From Acidimicrobiaceae bacterium (lineage in GTDB: Bacteria; Actinomycetota; Acidimicrobiia; Acidimicrobiales; RAAP-2): a stretch of DNA of 35,841 nt. Below the pieces are notes generated by a model. That model had not been told where the DNA came from. It saw only the letters and a program-made list of their open reading frames with translations, and made no database searches. The stretch is from the NCBI GenBank assembly GCA_013044285.1, contig JABEUS010000116.1, positions 1 through 35,841 of the forward strand, in the 5' to 3' direction. Both the position numbers and the translations under genes were made by a program. Positions 1-17,755 of the stretch are shown here, piece after piece (positions within the stretch are counted from its first letter, which is position 1; every line of letters starts with the position of its first letter).

Positions 1-17
1 CGACAGAGGGCTCGCCA

Positions 18-94
18 GGCGGCGTAGCTCAGGTGGTTAGAGCACACGGCTCATAATCGTGGTGTCGCGGGTTCGACTCCCGCCGCCGCTACCA
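18..94 (+). tRNA. tRNA-Met (anticodon CAT), elongator type
   Basis: A full cloverleaf can be folded. The acceptor stem pairs 18-24 with 84-90 (one G-U pair), the D stem is GCTC/GAGC, the anticodon stem is 45-49/57-61 with loop CTCATAA (CAT at 52-54), and the T stem is GCGGG/CCCGC with loop TTCGACT. The discriminator is A91 and CCA is encoded (92-94). The anticodon stem lacks the three G-C pairs of initiator tRNA, and the first acceptor pair is matched, so it is an elongator. A lysidine-modified tRNA-Ile(CAU) is the alternative, but the sequence resembles actinobacterial elongator Met, and a tRNA beside rpmG is common in that phylum. Confidence 0.93.
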
Positions 95-148
95 GGCAGT
101 TCCGGGTTACCGGATTGAGTTGTACCAGAGGCGGGTGTAAGGAGAATC

Positions 149-313
149 ATGGCGAAGAACGAGAAGAGAGTCCAGGTCACCCTGGCGTGTGAGGAGTGCA
201 AGCGGCGAAACTACATCACGATGAAGAACAAGCTCAACGACCGTGAGCGCATCGAGATGAAGAAGTACTGCCGCTGGGAGCGCCGTCACACGACCCACAA
301 GGAGACCCGCTAG
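149..313 (+). CDS. rpmG: 50S ribosomal protein L33
   Basis: This encodes 54 residues of a large-subunit protein located near the E site. The start ATG follows a good Shine-Dalgarno (AAGGAG at 139-144). The family's zinc ribbon normally uses two CxxC pairs. The first is present (C14, C17), but the second reads C41-R-W-E44, so the last cysteine is replaced by glutamate. The rest ([18 protein letters not shown] start, HTTHKETR end) is standard for actinobacterial L33. The gene lies between two tRNA genes and ahead of secE-nusG, as in many actinobacteria. It may be a partly zinc-free form; a second rpmG copy elsewhere would be worth looking for. Confidence 0.95.
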   Translation: MAKNEKRVQVTLACEECKRRNYITMKNKLNDRERIEMKKYCRWERRHTTHKETR

Positions 314-339
314 CCCCCCTCGTCGGTGGGTGGTAGGCT
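311..339 (+). promoter_or_regulatory. weak candidate promoter for tRNA-Trp-secE-nusG
   Basis: A TAGGCT hexamer at 334-339 matches the -10 seen before rplC (TAGGCT) and sits about 36 bases before tRNA-Trp. The expected -35 position has only TAGCCC (311-316, 17-base spacer) and no TTG, so the call is weak. Read-through from the tRNA-Met/rpmG unit is equally possible. Confidence 0.3.
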
Positions 340-374
340 GTTCCTCCCTGGGTTCGGCCCCGCGTGCCAAACAG

Positions 375-447
375 AGGGCAGTGGCTCAATTGGTAGAGCA
401 CCGGTCTCCAAAACCGGGGGTTGGGGGTTCGAGTCCCTCCTGCCCTG
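375..447 (+). tRNA. tRNA-Trp (anticodon CCA)
   Basis: The cloverleaf folds with acceptor AGGGCAG (375-381) against CTGCCCT (440-446). The D stem is GCTC/GAGC, and the anticodon stem CCGGT/ACCGG encloses loop CTCCAAA (CCA at 408-410). The T loop is TTCGAGT and the discriminator is G447. The 3' CCA is not encoded, unlike the tRNA-Met upstream. A tRNA-Trp directly before secE-nusG is a classic bacterial arrangement. Confidence 0.96.
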
Positions 448-490
448 CTCGAGACTCCGGCGTGCCGGAGAGGTAGACGAAAGAAAGACG

Positions 491-778
491 ATGAACCGCG
501 AACAGAAGCGCAAGATGGGCCGTCAGGGCCAGTTGGGCGACGGGTCCTCCCGTCGCGCCGCGGCGGCTGACGTTGCTCAGGGTCGCGGTCCTCGTACCAC
601 GCCCGCGCAGTTCTTTGAGCAGGTTCGCGGGGAGATGCGTCAGGTTGGTTGGCCCACGCGGGATCAGACGGTCAACTACACCTCCATCGTCGCCGGCGTC
701 CTGGTCTTCATGACGGCGCTGATCTTCTCCCTGAGTTACGTATTTTCCAAGTTCGTCGAGTTTCTCTTTCAGAAGTAG
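491..778 (+). CDS. secE: Preprotein translocase subunit SecE
   Basis: This encodes 95 residues of the small membrane subunit that clamps SecY in the SecYEG protein-export channel. It has a polar, basic N-terminal region (1-38), then the conserved amphipathic stretch FFEQVRGEMRQVGWPTR (41-57), then a single membrane helix at about 64-88. The open frame extends upstream through tRNA-Trp, so the ATG at 491 just after the tRNA is chosen. Its Shine-Dalgarno (GAAAGA) is poor. nusG follows after five bases. Its partner secY lies at 27092 in this window. Confidence 0.96.
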   Translation: MNREQKRKMGRQGQLGDGSSRRAAAADVAQGRGPRTTPAQFFEQVRGEMRQVGWPTRDQTVNYTSIVAGVLVFMTALIFSLSYVFSKFVEFLFQK

Positions 779-783
779 GTTCC

Positions 784-1443
784 ATGAGCGACTCCACCCT
801 TCACGAGCCCGACGAGACGGTCGAGGATCAGATTGACGTCGAGATTCTCGACGTCGACGAGATCGTCGAGCCCGAAATCGAGAGCGCCTTCGACCGACCG
901 GGACGGTGGTACATCGTGCACACCTTCGCGGGTCACGAGAAGAAGGTCATCAGCGCCCTACAGAACATTGTGAAGTCCCGGGAGCTGAGCGACCAGATCT
1001 ACGAGATTTACCTGCCCGAAGAGGACGTCACCGAGTTCAAGTCGGGCAAGAAGGTCACGGTCTCGAAGCGCATGTTCCCGAGTTACCTCCTCGTGCGCTG
1101 TGAACCGGACCCCGAAATCTTCTACGTCATCGGATCGACTCCTGGAGTAACCGGTTTTGTGGGCGCCGAGAAGACTCGACCCACCGCGCTCACTCGGCGC
1201 GAAGTCGACAACATCATCCGACCTCACGTCGAGGGGGTCGAGCAGCCCCAGGCCAAGCGGCGGATGGCCACCCACGAGTTCGAGGTTAACGACACGGTGC
1301 AGATTAAGACTGGACCGTTCGCTACCTTCTCCGGGCACGTGGCCGAAATCAACGAGGACCAGATGAAGGTCAAGGTCCTCGTTGACATCTTCGGTCGCGA
1401 AACCCCGGTGGAACTCGACTTCACCCAGATCACGAAGCTCTAG
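784..1443 (+). CDS. nusG: Transcription termination/antitermination protein NusG
   Basis: This encodes 219 residues. NusG binds RNA polymerase clamp helices and links it to Rho or to ribosomal S10. The N-terminal 39 residues are an acidic extension rich in D and E, typical of actinobacterial NusG. The NGN domain follows ([15 protein letters not shown] at 41-55, FPSYLLVR at 98-105). The KOW domain is at about 166-219, with [14 protein letters not shown] at 177-190. The ATG at 784 is five bases after secE. An upstream in-frame start would overlap secE and encode unrelated sequence. Both NusG and its partner S10 (17305) are in this window. Confidence 0.97.
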   Translation: MSDSTLHEPDETVEDQIDVEILDVDEIVEPEIESAFDRPGRWYIVHTFAGHEKKVISALQNIVKSRELSDQIYEIYLPEEDVTEFKSGKKVTVSKRMFPSYLLVRCEPDPEIFYVIGSTPGVTGFVGAEKTRPTALTRREVDNIIRPHVEGVEQPQAKRRMATHEFEVNDTVQIKTGPFATFSGHVAEINEDQMKVKVLVDIFGRETPVELDFTQITKL

Positions 1444-1463
1444 GACGCCGTAAGGAGACAGTT

Positions 1464-1889
1464 ATGGCCAAGAAGATAACCGCCGTCGTCAAAATTCAGT
1501 TGCAGGCCGGTGCGGCCACCCCGGCTCCGCCGGTGGGTACCGCCCTCGGGCCACACGGTATTCAGACGATGGAGTTCTGTAAGCAGTACAACGCCGCCAC
1601 CGAGGCGATGAAGGGAACGGTCATCCCGGTCGAGATTTCGATCTTCGAGGACCGCACCTTCACCTTCGTCTTGAAGACGCCCCCGACGCCGGTGCTCTTG
1701 CGCCAGGCGGCGGGTGTCGACAAGGGCTCGAAGATCGCCGGTCGTGAGACGGTGGCTTCGGTCACGATGACCCAGGTGGAGGAGATTGCCTCCACCAAGC
1801 TGAAGGACCTCAATACGGACGACCTCGAGCAGGCCAAGTTGCAGGTCGTTGGTACGGCCCGCTCCATGGGCATCTCGGTCGTTGGCTAG
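1464..1889 (+). CDS. rplK: 50S ribosomal protein L11
   Basis: This encodes 141 residues, the usual length. L11 binds 23S rRNA at the GTPase-associated centre and is the site where thiostrepton acts and where RelA senses stalled ribosomes. The proline-rich segment [14 protein letters not shown] (20-33) of the N-terminal domain and the rRNA-binding C-terminal domain (about 75-141) are intact. The Shine-Dalgarno AAGGAG lies at 1451-1456. The gene is 20 bases after nusG with no terminator between, so it is probably co-transcribed from the tRNA-secE-nusG side. Confidence 0.98.
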   Translation: MAKKITAVVKIQLQAGAATPAPPVGTALGPHGIQTMEFCKQYNAATEAMKGTVIPVEISIFEDRTFTFVLKTPPTPVLLRQAAGVDKGSKIAGRETVASVTMTQVEEIASTKLKDLNTDDLEQAKLQVVGTARSMGISVVG

Positions 1890-1900
1890 GAGACAATGAG

Positions 1901-2617
1901 ATGAAGCACGGAAAGAACTATCGCGGCGCCCTGGCCCAAGTGGACCGGGAAGCGCTGGTGAGCGTGAACGAAGCACTCGACCAGGTGAAGTCCTTGGCTA
2001 CCGCCAAGTTTGATGAGACCGTGGAGTTGGCCGTTCGCCTCGGCGTCGACCCCCGTAAGGCTGATCAGATCGTCCGAGGGACCCTGTCGTTGCCGGCGGG
2101 CACCGGTAAGACCAATCGCGTCATCGTCTTCGCCGCCGGAGAGGCCGCTCAGGCCGCCCGTGACGCCGGTGCCGACGTGGTGGGAGCTGACGATCTCGTG
2201 GCTCGTATCGCGGGAGGGTTCCTCGACTTCGACATCGCGATCGCGACCCCCGACCTCATGGGTCAAGTGGGTTCCCTCGGTCGCGTCCTCGGTCCTCGCG
2301 GCCTGATGCCGAACCCGAAGACCGGGACGGTCACGATGGACGTGGCCCGTGCGGTCACCGATTTCAAGGGTGGGCGAGTGGAGTACCGCACCGACAAGGT
2401 CGGTAACGTCCAGCTCGGTGTGGGCAAGGTCAGCTTCTCTCGAGAGGACCTCGCCCGCAACGTGCACGCCGTGATTGACGAGCTCACGCGCGTCAAGCCG
2501 GCCAGCGCCAAGGGTCGCTACGTCCAGTCCATCACCGTGTCGTCGACCATGGGCCCCGGAGTCAAGATTGACCCCACTCATACCCGTGACCTGGACGAGA
2601 CCTTGGTGGGGGCCTAG
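1901..2617 (+). CDS. rplA: 50S ribosomal protein L1
   Basis: This encodes 238 residues of the L1 stalk protein, which moves deacylated tRNA out of the E site and in many bacteria represses its own rplKA mRNA. The family signature [18 protein letters not shown] is at 127-144. The start ATG is 11 bases after rplK, with AGGAGA upstream. This is the end of the rplKA unit, because a promoter for rplJL begins only five bases after its stop codon. Confidence 0.98.
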   Translation: MKHGKNYRGALAQVDREALVSVNEALDQVKSLATAKFDETVELAVRLGVDPRKADQIVRGTLSLPAGTGKTNRVIVFAAGEAAQAARDAGADVVGADDLVARIAGGFLDFDIAIATPDLMGQVGSLGRVLGPRGLMPNPKTGTVTMDVARAVTDFKGGRVEYRTDKVGNVQLGVGKVSFSREDLARNVHAVIDELTRVKPASAKGRYVQSITVSSTMGPGVKIDPTHTRDLDETLVGA

Positions 2618-2622
2618 CCCTT

Positions 2623-2652
2623 TTGACGGGAGTGGTCCGGACTCACTAGTGT
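2623..2652 (+). promoter_or_regulatory. Promoter of rplJ-rplL
   Basis: The -35 TTGACG (2623-2628) and -10 TAGTGT (2647-2652) are separated by 18 bases, matching a housekeeping sigma factor promoter. The -10 lies in a small dyad, ACTCAC-TAGT-GTGAGT (2641-2656). Transcription should begin near 2659, which leaves a leader of about 160 bases. Confidence 0.7.
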
Positions 2653-2658
2653 GAGTGT

Positions 2659-2821
2659 CCGCGCCATTCGCGCCACAGTTCGATTATTCGCCGTAGACAT
2701 CCGGTGGGGTTAGCCCCTTAAGTGGCTCTTTCGAGTCCGCCCGACGAGGTGACGAGTCCCGTGACTCGTTCCTTCGTTGTCTCCGGCCCGTGTCCGGACG
2801 GCATCCGGTGAAGGAGTTACG
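2659..2821 (+). promoter_or_regulatory. L10 leader (ribosomal protein autoregulatory leader) before rplJ
   Basis: A long untranslated region precedes rplJ. It contains GTAGACATCCGGTGG (2693-2707), which resembles the conserved AGACAGCAGGTG-like core that L10-L12 binds in the known L10 leader RNA. It also holds a GGGG-TTAG-CCCC hairpin (2706-2717) and an ACGAGT-CCCGTG-ACTCGT hairpin (2752-2769). The nine bases CATCCGGTG occur at 2698-2706 and again at 2802-2810, close to the Shine-Dalgarno AAGGAG (2811-2816). Feedback by excess L10-L12 is inferred from the family. Confidence 0.65.
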
Positions 2822-3526
2822 ATGAGCAAGATTCGTCCCGTTAAGGTGGCGGCGATTGACGAGGTAAAGGCCCGGGTCGATGAGACCACGACCGCCCTCG
2901 TCACTGAGTACCGCGGACTGACCGTCGCGGAGATCTCCTCGGTACGCCGTCAGTTGCGCACTCTGGGCGCCGACTACAAGGTTTTCAAGAACACCTTGGT
3001 CCGTCGCGCTATCTCGGGAACCACCGTGGAGCCGATGACTGAGTTCCTCGAGGGTCCGACGGCCATCGCTTTCGTGAAGGGCGACGTCTCCGCAGTCGCC
3101 AAGGCGCTGCGAGACATCGCTAAGTCCTCGCCGAACCTTGTGGTGAAGGGTGGAGTGCTCGACGGAAAGGCCCTCAGCCCCTCGGACGTGGCGGCCCTCG
3201 CCGACCTGCCGAGCCGCGAGGTCCTGTTGTCGATGTTCGCCGGTGCCCTGGCGGCTCCGATGCGCACCTTGGCTGGTCTGATGAAGGCCGTCCCCCAGAA
3301 TCTTGCGTACGGCCTTGCGGCGTTGCTCGAGCAGAAGGGTGGCGCTCCCGTTGCCCCGGCCTCGAACGACGACGAGGCGAACGTGGAGGTTGCGCCGCGG
3401 GCCGCGGCCGACGAGACCGACGCTGGGGCAGAGGCCCCAGCCGACGAGACCGACGCTGGGGCAGAGGCCCCAGCCGAGGCGACCCCCGAGGCATCCGAGG
3501 ATGTCGCGAGCGAGCCGGCCGAGTAA
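2822..3526 (+). CDS. rplJ: 50S ribosomal protein L10 with acidic repeat tail
   Basis: This encodes 234 residues, against about 165-180 in most bacteria. L10 anchors L7/L12 dimers to the ribosome and regulates its own mRNA. The core (1-175) is standard, including TEYRGLTVAEI and VFKNTLVRRA. Beyond it is a disordered tail of about 55 residues rich in A, E, D and P. The tail contains an 11-residue unit ADETDAGAEAP repeated twice exactly (196-217), also identical at DNA level. The ATG at 2822 is chosen over upstream in-frame codons because of AAGGAG at 2811-2816. Confidence 0.97.
   Translation: MSKIRPVKVAAIDEVKARVDETTTALVTEYRGLTVAEISSVRRQLRTLGADYKVFKNTLVRRAISGTTVEPMTEFLEGPTAIAFVKGDVSAVAKALRDIAKSSPNLVVKGGVLDGKALSPSDVAALADLPSREVLLSMFAGALAAPMRTLAGLMKAVPQNLAYGLAALLEQKGGAPVAPASNDDEANVEVAPRAAADETDAGAEAPADETDAGAEAPAEATPEASEDVASEPAE
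3407..3472 (+). repeat. Perfect tandem duplication of 33 bases in rplJ
   Basis: Copies at 3407-3439 and 3440-3472 are identical and in frame. Each contains the hairpin CTGGGGC-AGAG-GCCCCAG. No silent differences have accumulated, which suggests a recent duplication or slippage. Confidence 0.95.
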
Positions 3527-3571
3527 TCGCCGTCGCCTCACGGGAACGACTAGGAAGAGAAAGGAATCATT

Positions 3572-3961
3572 ATGGCGGGTAGCCTGACCAAGGAACAGAT
3601 TCTCGACGGAATTGCCGAACTTTCGGTGATCGAGCTGAGCGAACTGTTGAAGGAATTTGAGGAGAAGTTCGGCGTGACCGCCGCGGCCCCCGCAGCGGTT
3701 ATGGCCGTTCCGGCGGGCGCGGGTGCCGCGGCCGAAGCCGAAGAGGAGAAGACCGACTTCGACGTCATCCTCGTTGACGGTGGTGACAAGAAGATCGCCG
3801 TCATTAAGGAAGTCCGCGCGCTGACCAGCCTGGGGCTGAAGGAAGCGAAGGACCTGGTCGACGGAGCTCCCAAGCCCGTCCTCGAGAAGGCCACCAAGGC
3901 CGACGCCGAGAAGGCCAAGGCGGCTCTCGAAGCTGCTGGCGCCACGGTCGAGCTCAAGTAG
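3572..3961 (+). CDS. rplL: 50S ribosomal protein L7/L12
   Basis: This encodes 129 residues, the standard length. The N-terminal dimerisation domain (1-34) is followed by a flexible Ala/Pro/Glu hinge (35-60) and a C-terminal domain (62-129). The factor-binding surface reads [20 protein letters not shown] (73-92). L7/L12 recruits EF-Tu, EF-G, IF2 and release factors. The Shine-Dalgarno AAAGGA is at 3560-3565. A strong hairpin follows ten bases after the gene. Confidence 0.98.
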   Translation: MAGSLTKEQILDGIAELSVIELSELLKEFEEKFGVTAAAPAAVMAVPAGAGAAAEAEEEKTDFDVILVDGGDKKIAVIKEVRALTSLGLKEAKDLVDGAPKPVLEKATKADAEKAKAALEAAGATVELK

Positions 3962-3970
3962 TTCACCGCG

Positions 3971-4018
3971 TCGGGGGTCCCGGGAGTCCGGGACCCCCGA
4001 TTCCGGGTCTTGACCCGG
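3971..4018 (+). terminator. Two hairpins after rplL (terminator or attenuator)
   Basis: A perfect 13-base-pair stem (TCGGGGGTCCCGG, loop GAGT) covers 3971-4000. A second perfect stem CCGGGTC-TT-GACCCGG is at 4003-4018. There is no T tract, as is common in GC-rich actinobacteria. Because a promoter for rpoB lies just downstream, this probably sets the ratio between r-protein and polymerase transcripts. Confidence 0.65.
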
Positions 4019-4071
4019 TGTATCTCGGGTGCCTATCGTGAGCCCGGAGAGTGCCTGATTGAGGGCACCTC

Positions 4072-4101
4072 TTGCGCAACTACGCTTAAGGGCACTAGTG
4101 T
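4072..4101 (+). promoter_or_regulatory. Promoter of rpoB-rpoC
   Basis: The -35 TTGCGC (4072-4077) and -10 TAGTGT (4096-4101) have an 18-base spacer. The -10 context CACTAGTGT is identical to that of the rplJ promoter. The predicted leader to rpoB is about 100 bases and holds a possible GTGGC/GCCAC hairpin. Confidence 0.65.
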
Positions 4102-4207
4102 TGAAAGACCCACGCCCCTGAGCCTCGTTTTGTCGTCCCCTGACACAAGCCGAATCCCGGGTCGTGGCGCATTGCCGAAGCCACCCACTCTTACGGAGGA
4201 ATGACCG

Positions 4208-11916
<7,709 letters not shown>

Positions 11917-11920
11917 CACC

Positions 11921-12928
11921 GTGGCGAGGGACGTGACCCGTCGAAAGCGGGTCACGTCCCCGGCCGGGTGGACCGGGGCGCAGTGGAGAGAGAACTACCT
12001 GCTCGCGAGTGGGGTGTGGGCCCGTATCCTCGGTCGCTACGTCGACCCGGTCGATAACTTTTTCCGAGCCGGCGGAGTGGCCCAGCAGGTGCCCGAACTC
12101 CTCGAGGCCCTGCGCGACGAAGCGAATCTCCCTCTCACTCGGCCACTCTTCGACGTCGAACCGACTCTCGTAGGTTCCCTCGGGCTTTTGTCGGGAGCGC
12201 CGGTGGGTGACGTCGTTCCCTTTCGTCTGGAGGGGGAGCGACCCCCGCTCTTCCTTATCTCTGGCTCGGGCGGAGTGGCCCTTCAGTTTGTGCCCCTCGT
12301 CCAAGAGTTAGGCGAGAACCAACCGGTGATCGCCCTCCAGAGCCGGGCGGCTCAGCAGCGTCGATTACCGGAGTACTCCCTCAAATCTCAGGCGCGACGG
12401 TTGACCCAGCGCATCGAAGAGGTTGCGCCGACCGGAGACCTAGTTCTCGGCGGGCACTCGATGGGGGGGCTCGTCGCCCTGGAGGTGGCCCATGAACTCA
12501 CTCGGCGAGGCCGACGAGTCAGCCACCTCTTCATTATCGATACTCGGCCGGAGGTACGTATGACGGGCGCTCGCGGCTCCGGAGTCGTACCGACCAACCG
12601 ACCTCTGCGTTTTCCTCGTCCGGTGATTCCCATCGCTCTCGCGGCGGCGGTGGCGGGACTGGTCCGCCCTCGGGGGGGACGGCTCTACCAAGCACAGTTC
12701 GTTCTCGGACAGATGCGACGACGATTTATCGCCCCCATGCCCGCCTTCGCGGGCCCCACTCACCTCTTCGTGACCCGTCACGACCCCGAGCACACCGAAC
12801 AGGGGTGGCGACATCGTGGTGGAAACCCGCTGACGGTCGAATCCATCCCGGGCTCTCACAACTCCTGTCTGCGCCCGCCCCACGTGAGTGATCTGGGCTC
12901 ACGAATCCGGGCCATTCTCGACTCGTGA
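11921..12928 (+). CDS. Thioesterase with degenerate N-terminal carrier-like domain
   Basis: This encodes 335 residues resembling the last two domains of a nonribosomal peptide synthetase. Residues about 30-90 look like a peptidyl carrier protein (WARILGRY, DNFFRAGG at 45-52, PLFDVEPTL). The usual GG[HD]S is GGVA, so the phosphopantetheine serine is alanine 54. Residues about 105-335 are an alpha/beta-hydrolase thioesterase. The nucleophile is S180 in GHSMGG, a probable acid is D207 in FIIDTRPE, and H313 lies in PGSHNSCL. The GTG start is four bases after rpoC, and a perfect hairpin covers codons 3-14. A later start (GTG 12014) would cut into the carrier domain. The substrate is unknown, and no synthetase genes are nearby. 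Confidence 0.8.
   Translation: MARDVTRRKRVTSPAGWTGAQWRENYLLASGVWARILGRYVDPVDNFFRAGGVAQQVPELLEALRDEANLPLTRPLFDVEPTLVGSLGLLSGAPVGDVVPFRLEGERPPLFLISGSGGVALQFVPLVQELGENQPVIALQSRAAQQRRLPEYSLKSQARRLTQRIEEVAPTGDLVLGGHSMGGLVALEVAHELTRRGRRVSHLFIIDTRPEVRMTGARGSGVVPTNRPLRFPRPVIPIALAAAVAGLVRPRGGRLYQAQFVLGQMRRRFIAPMPAFAGPTHLFVTRHDPEHTEQGWRHRGGNPLTVESIPGSHNSCLRPPHVSDLGSRIRAILDS
11928..11960 (+). terminator. Strong hairpin at the rpoC/thioesterase junction
   Basis: A perfect 13-base-pair stem (GGGACGTGACCCG, seven-base loop TCGAAAG) begins 12 bases after the rpoC stop. It has no T tract. It looks like an end-of-operon hairpin, yet it lies within the first codons of the downstream gene. It could reduce read-through, or could mask translation initiation of that gene. 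Confidence 0.55.
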
Positions 12929-12947
12929 ACCGTGCACGACATCGGGT

Positions 12948-12977
12948 TTGCTGAAGGACCCGCTTGTGCCCTAGACT
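12948..12977 (+). promoter_or_regulatory. Promoter of the rpsL (str) operon
   Basis: The -35 TTGCTG (12948-12953), an 18-base spacer and the -10 TAGACT (12972-12977) share the design of the other r-protein promoters here. The predicted start is near 12984, which gives a leader of about 60 bases with Shine-Dalgarno AGAAGAGG (13031-13038). Confidence 0.7.
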
Positions 12978-13044
12978 GAGCAGTCCCCACGCCTGGAGTT
13001 TTCCACGGCCCGAATGTCGACGAACAAACTAGAAGAGGTTCCGC

Positions 13045-13416
13045 GTGCCCACAATTGCACAGCTGGTCCGAAAGGGCCGCCAGGACAAGGTCGCCAAGAC
13101 CAAGACCCCGGCACTGAAGGGCGCCCCGCAACGTCGGGGCGTCTGTACCCGCGTGCACACCGTGACGCCTAAGAAGCCGAACTCGGCGCTACGTAAGGTG
13201 GCCCGTGTTCGCCTGACCTCGGGCGTGGAAGTGACGGCCTATATCCCTGGTGAGGGACACAATCTTCAGGAACACTCGATTGTTCTGGTCCGCGGAGGAC
13301 GTGTGAAGGACCTCCCCGGAGTTCGCTACAAGATCATTCGCGGAGCTCTCGACACCTCGGGAGTGCGCAACCGTAAGCAGGCCCGTAGTCGCTACGGTGC
13401 CAAGAGGGAGAAGTAA
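13045..13416 (+). CDS. rpsL: 30S ribosomal protein S12
   Basis: This encodes 123 residues and starts with GTG, seven bases after AGAAGAGG. S12 sits at the decoding centre and controls accuracy. The loop [11 protein letters not shown] holds K43, and [11 protein letters not shown] holds K88. Both are the streptomycin-sensitive residues. This is the first gene of the str operon and has its own promoter. rpsG starts three bases after its stop. Confidence 0.98.
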   Translation: MPTIAQLVRKGRQDKVAKTKTPALKGAPQRRGVCTRVHTVTPKKPNSALRKVARVRLTSGVEVTAYIPGEGHNLQEHSIVLVRGGRVKDLPGVRYKIIRGALDTSGVRNRKQARSRYGAKREK

Positions 13417-13419
13417 CCG

Positions 13420-13890
13420 ATGCCACGCAAGGGTCCCGCGGTTCGCCGCGAAGTGCCGGTCGATCCGATTTACAAGTCGATTCTGGTCACTCAGATCACC
13501 AACAAGATTTTGGAGCGCGGCAAGCGCACCATCGCCGAGCGCATCGTCTACACGGCGCTCGAGATGGTCGAGCAGAAGACGGGAACTGACCCCGTCGCGA
13601 CGCTGAAGCGTGCCCTCGAGAACGTGCGCCCCGAACTCGAGGTGCGTAGCCGCCGCGTCGGTGGAACGACCTACCAGGTCCCGGTCGAGGTTCGTCCTCG
13701 CCGCGCGACGACCTTGGCCATCCGTTGGCTGACCGACTTCGCGAAGAAGCGTCGCGAGAAGACGATGGCCGAGCGCCTCGCCGGCGAGATTGTGGACGCC
13801 GCGAACGGCGTCGGCGCGGCGGTGAAGCGTCGCGAGGACATGGCCAAGATGGCCGAGTCGAACAAGGCTTTTGCCCACTACCGCTGGTAA
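13420..13890 (+). CDS. rpsG: 30S ribosomal protein S7
   Basis: This encodes 156 residues, the usual length. S7 nucleates the 30S head and lines the E-site mRNA exit; in E. coli it represses its own operon. The N-terminus [18 protein letters not shown] and the end [13 protein letters not shown] are canonical. It sits between rpsL (three-base gap) and fusA (21-base gap) in conserved str operon order. Confidence 0.98.
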   Translation: MPRKGPAVRREVPVDPIYKSILVTQITNKILERGKRTIAERIVYTALEMVEQKTGTDPVATLKRALENVRPELEVRSRRVGGTTYQVPVEVRPRRATTLAIRWLTDFAKKRREKTMAERLAGEIVDAANGVGAAVKRREDMAKMAESNKAFAHYRW

Positions 13891-13911
13891 AGAAGAGAGA
13901 GATCCCCAATA

Positions 13912-15999
<2,088 letters not shown>

Positions 16000-16002
16000 C
16001 AG

Positions 16003-16016
16003 GCTGGGAAACCAGC
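16003..16016 (+). other. Small GNRA-type hairpin in the fusA-tuf spacer
   Basis: GCTGG-GAAA-CCAGC forms a five-pair stem with a GAAA tetraloop, three bases after the fusA stop. A second weak stem CTCTC/GAGAG lies around 16063-16077. No TTG/TAG promoter pair is visible in the 109-base spacer, so tuf is probably transcribed with fusA. Confidence 0.5.
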
Positions 16017-16108
16017 ACCACAGGTCCAAACCGTCGTCGGGGAGGGCCGCAAACCAACCGACTCTCTCACCGCGAGAGGGTCACGAGACAGAAAGTAAGT
16101 CCCCGACA

Positions 16109-17296
<1,188 letters not shown>

Positions 17297-17304
17297 GGCG
17301 AGTC

Positions 17305-17628
17305 ATGGCCGACAACCGTCAAATGATTCGAATCCGGCTGAAGGCCTTCGACCACAGCGTCCTGGACCAGTCAACCGCGAAGATCGTGCAGACCGTGGAG
17401 CGGACCAACGCCCGCGTTCAGGGACCGGTGCCGCTGCCGACCGAGAAGCACCGTTACACGGTGGTTCGTGGTCCGCACAAGCACAAGGACTCGCGCGAGC
17501 ACTTCGAGATGCGGGTCCACAAGCGTCTCTTGGACATCGTCGACCACTCCGCCAAGACAGTCGAGTCGCTTCAGCGCCTCGACCTGCCCGCCGGCGTGGA
17601 CATCGAAATCAAGATTCGTCAAAACTAG
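17305..17628 (+). CDS. rpsJ: 30S ribosomal protein S10
   Basis: This encodes 107 residues. S10 is a 30S head protein and also, as NusE, a partner of NusG in transcription-translation coupling. The sequence [21 protein letters not shown] and the loop [14 protein letters not shown] are canonical. It sits eight bases after tuf, and a hairpin plus promoter separate it from rplC. S10 is therefore the last gene of the str unit here rather than the first of the S10 operon. Confidence 0.98.
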   Translation: MADNRQMIRIRLKAFDHSVLDQSTAKIVQTVERTNARVQGPVPLPTEKHRYTVVRGPHKHKDSREHFEMRVHKRLLDIVDHSAKTVESLQRLDLPAGVDIEIKIRQN

Positions 17629-17634
17629 CCATTT

Positions 17635-17670
17635 GCTCCCCCGGATCCCTTTTGCGGGACCGGGGGAGCG
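17635..17670 (+). terminator. Hairpin after rpsJ
   Basis: GCTCCCCCGG-A-TCCC pairs with GGGA-CCGGGGGAGC around loop TTTTGC, a stem of about 14 pairs with one unpaired A. There is no T tract after it. Its loop and right arm overlap the -35 of the rplC promoter, so terminator and promoter share the same bases. Confidence 0.65.
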
Positions 17671-17681
17671 TGGTGTAGGCT
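17652..17681 (+). promoter_or_regulatory. Promoter of the rplC (S10/spc) operon
   Basis: The -35 TTGCGG (17652-17657), an 18-base spacer and the -10 TAGGCT (17676-17681) fit the shared design. The start would be near 17688, leaving a leader of about 150 bases before the rplC GTG. Confidence 0.65.
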
Positions 17682-17755
17682 TAGAAACCCACTTAGGTGG
17701 AAGAAGTGATGTGCTCGCAGGCCCCTCGAGGGAACCGCGAGCCGAACCAGTCGAG

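Noticed and set aside
18-94. Initiator tRNA-fMet
   Set aside because: The anticodon stem lacks the three consecutive G-C pairs and the first acceptor pair is matched, so elongator Met fits better.
4010-4204. Small plus-strand frame of 64 codons before rpoB
   Set aside because: It begins in the hairpin, runs through the promoter and has no Shine-Dalgarno; it is better explained as rpoB leader DNA.
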